DNA from: DASSUW01 sp963844405
GTDB taxonomy: Bacteria > Actinomycetota > Thermoleophilia > Solirubrobacterales > Solirubrobacteraceae
DNA length: 64,000 nucleotides
NCBI GenBank assembly: GCA_963844405.1
Contig: CAWJNZ010000007.1
Span: 186,001-250,000 of the forward strand
Direction of reading: 5' to 3'
Position 1 is the stretch's first letter. Each line of letters begins with the position of its first letter. A model generated the notes under the pieces. It made no database searches. It saw nothing but the letters and a program-made list of their open reading frames with translations, and was not told where the DNA came from. Positions 63,649 to 64,000 of the stretch are shown one piece after another. The position numbers and the translations under genes were made by a program.

Positions 63649-64000
63649 ATGAAGGCTCATGGTCACACCAGACCGAAGTGGCTGGCGCTCGCGCTCGCCT
63701 CCATCCTCGCCATGCTGCTCGCGTTCGCGGGCTCGCCCGGTGCATCCGCACAGGGCGGCAAGGGCAAGGCATCGCCCAACAAGCCGGAGCAGGCGAACTG
63801 CGCCCAGGGGCGCACGCTCCCGGTCAGCAAGATCTCGGTCCAGCTGTGGACGTTCAGCCGCTACATCGGCGGGACGAGTTACGTCGGTGCGCCGGCCGAC
63901 GCGCCGACGACCGGCTCGACGACCGCTGAGCGACTGGAGTACGTCTTCGCGTTCCTGAGCGATCTCGGGATCCGCAACATCGAGCCGTACAGCTTCCACG
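63649..64000 (+). CDS. Secreted sugar phosphate isomerase/epimerase-like protein (cut by window end)
   Basis: The first 117 residues are present. A signal peptide (LALALASILAMLLAFAGSP, cleaved after GASA) is followed by a Lys/Gly linker and the start of an AP endonuclease-2/xylose isomerase-like TIM barrel: ISVQLWTFSRYIG, LEYVFAFLSDLGIRNIEPYS. AGGGGAGG precedes the ATG at 63649. Secreted members of this family occur in actinobacteria and planctomycetes; activity on sugars is a family-based guess. Confidence 0.82.
   Translation, partial: MKAHGHTRPKWLALALASILAMLLAFAGSPGASAQGGKGKASPNKPEQANCAQGRTLPVSKISVQLWTFSRYIGGTSYVGAPADAPTTGSTTAERLEYVFAFLSDLGIRNIEPYSFH

Overview
The window is a 64 kb piece of a very GC-rich (about 70-73% by eye), gene-dense chromosome from an actinobacterium, most likely the Thermoleophilia/Solirubrobacterales. 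This rests on gene content and style, not on a marker-gene comparison. Pointers are frequent GTG/TTG starts with ATGA, GTGA and TTGA overlaps, a glycolytic gap-pgk-tpiA-gpmI run next to rapZ-uvrC, an F420-type nitroreductase, an AcrA1-like acyl-CoA reductase, a sigma factor fused to its zinc-finger anti-sigma region, and a system I (Ccm) cytochrome c maturation set.

Layout. 1-5823: a two-component pair cut by the window edge, a lone peptide-binding lipoprotein, a LysR regulator, and a DMT exporter with a small GNAT-like ORF. 5836-10407: a frameshifted Tat-exported sulfite oxidase, a 21-bp tandem repeat array, an Lrp regulator, and the tyrosine/homogentisate genes hpd-hmgA with a GNAT gene. 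10404-15584: an EEP hydrolase, a DUF427 protein, a fluoride exporter, a TldD-like protein, an ECF sigma/anti-sigma fusion and secG. 15658-21795: cytochrome c maturation in two opposed blocks (ccmE-ccmF-ccmI-like; tlpA/resA-like-ccmH-ccdA). Between them lie an F420 enzyme, a macro-domain gene abutting tRNA-Gly, and a 173-nt inverted-repeat element. 21799-32816: argS-rlmH, DUF3467, an M48 protease, a phosphoesterase, a lipoprotein with a Ser/Thr kinase, a large LuxR-type ATPase regulator, tgt, hsp20 and a MarR regulator. 32864-40916: a VOC protein, then gpmI, tpiA, pgk, gap, rapZ and uvrC.

41007-47376: a frameshifted secreted glycosidase and threonine aldolase, a tandem pair of near-identical winged-helix regulators, and a four-gene TadE/TadG-like operon. 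The last member of that operon joins a pilin-like N-terminus to VanY and lytic transglycosylase domains. 47509-53970: a STAS protein, a membrane protein, then a phosphate locus (pstSCAB-phoU-response regulator). The phosphate locus is bracketed by two paralogous winged-helix proteins and carries PHO-box-like 11-bp direct repeats. 54052-59501: an ABC-F ATPase, a small membrane protein, and a crotonase/acyl-CoA reductase/SIMPL operon. 59502-64000: a lower-GC, gene-poor end holding a large unrecognised secreted protein, three decayed genes and the start of a secreted sugar-isomerase-like protein.

Quality note: about ten genes or gene ends need one-base corrections to restore a family-consistent reading frame (near 5915, 6400, 16025, 27333, 41085, 41195, 41945, 42609, 42951 and 46718). 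The uniformity suggests residual assembly indels more than real gene decay, except in the 62-63.5 kb region.
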